A DNA stretch of 5,778 nt. Source: Deltaproteobacteria bacterium (lineage in GTDB: Bacteria; Desulfobacterota; Desulfomonilia; UBA1062). The stretch lies in assembly GCA_003643935.1 (NCBI GenBank), contig QMLJ01000093.1, positions 1-5,778 on the forward strand, given 5' to 3'. A program made the translations under genes and the position numbers. Shown piece by piece: positions 5,778-5,778 of this stretch. Below the pieces are notes generated by a model that saw only the letters and a list, made by a program, of their open reading frames with translations, was not told the origin of the DNA and searched no databases. Position 1 is the stretch's first letter, and each line of letters opens with the position of its first letter.

Positions 5778-5778
5778 G

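Overview
The window looks like catabolic DNA from an anaerobic bacterium. The main sign is the C-terminal end of an oxygen-sensitive glycyl radical enzyme (GRE), followed on the same strand by five genes typical of CoA-thioester breakdown pathways. Each of these five starts behind a strong GGAGG-type ribosome binding site. Codon use is rich in ATA (Ile) and AGG/AGA (Arg) throughout, so nothing in the set looks recently acquired relative to the rest. This style is common in Desulfobacterota, Nitrospirota and other anaerobes, but the sequence alone does not fix the taxon.

Layout: 2-334 (+) is the truncated 3' end of the GRE with its radical-site motif. 415-1350 and 1378-2178 (+) are the two subunits of a family I (glutaconate/3-oxoacid type) CoA-transferase. 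2179-2372 is the longest gap inside the cluster and holds a striking heptanucleotide tandem repeat (13 units, 2181-2271). 2373-3740 (+) is a MmgE/PrpD-family protein, 3775-4938 (+) an acyl-CoA dehydrogenase, and 4978-5430 (+) a small SCP2 (sterol-carrier/lipid-binding) protein. A hairpin followed by T6 at 5484-5528 probably ends the cluster. A convergent minus-strand gene of unknown function enters from the right edge and ends at 5571.

How the genes may work together (inference): the order resembles the logic of anaerobic toluene-type pathways, in which a GRE adds a substrate to fumarate, a CoA-transferase activates the substituted succinate, and an acyl-CoA dehydrogenase oxidises it. Here the CoA-transferase is family I, not the family III BbsEF type. 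A MmgE/PrpD protein sits where a hydratase might be expected, and an SCP2 protein may hold a hydrophobic intermediate. The GRE fragment is too short to show its substrate class, so a GRE that does not add fumarate (dehydratase, lyase or decarboxylase) remains possible. The most unusual observations are the combination of genes itself, a Leu in place of a usually conserved active-site His in the MmgE/PrpD protein, and the heptamer array within the gene cluster.
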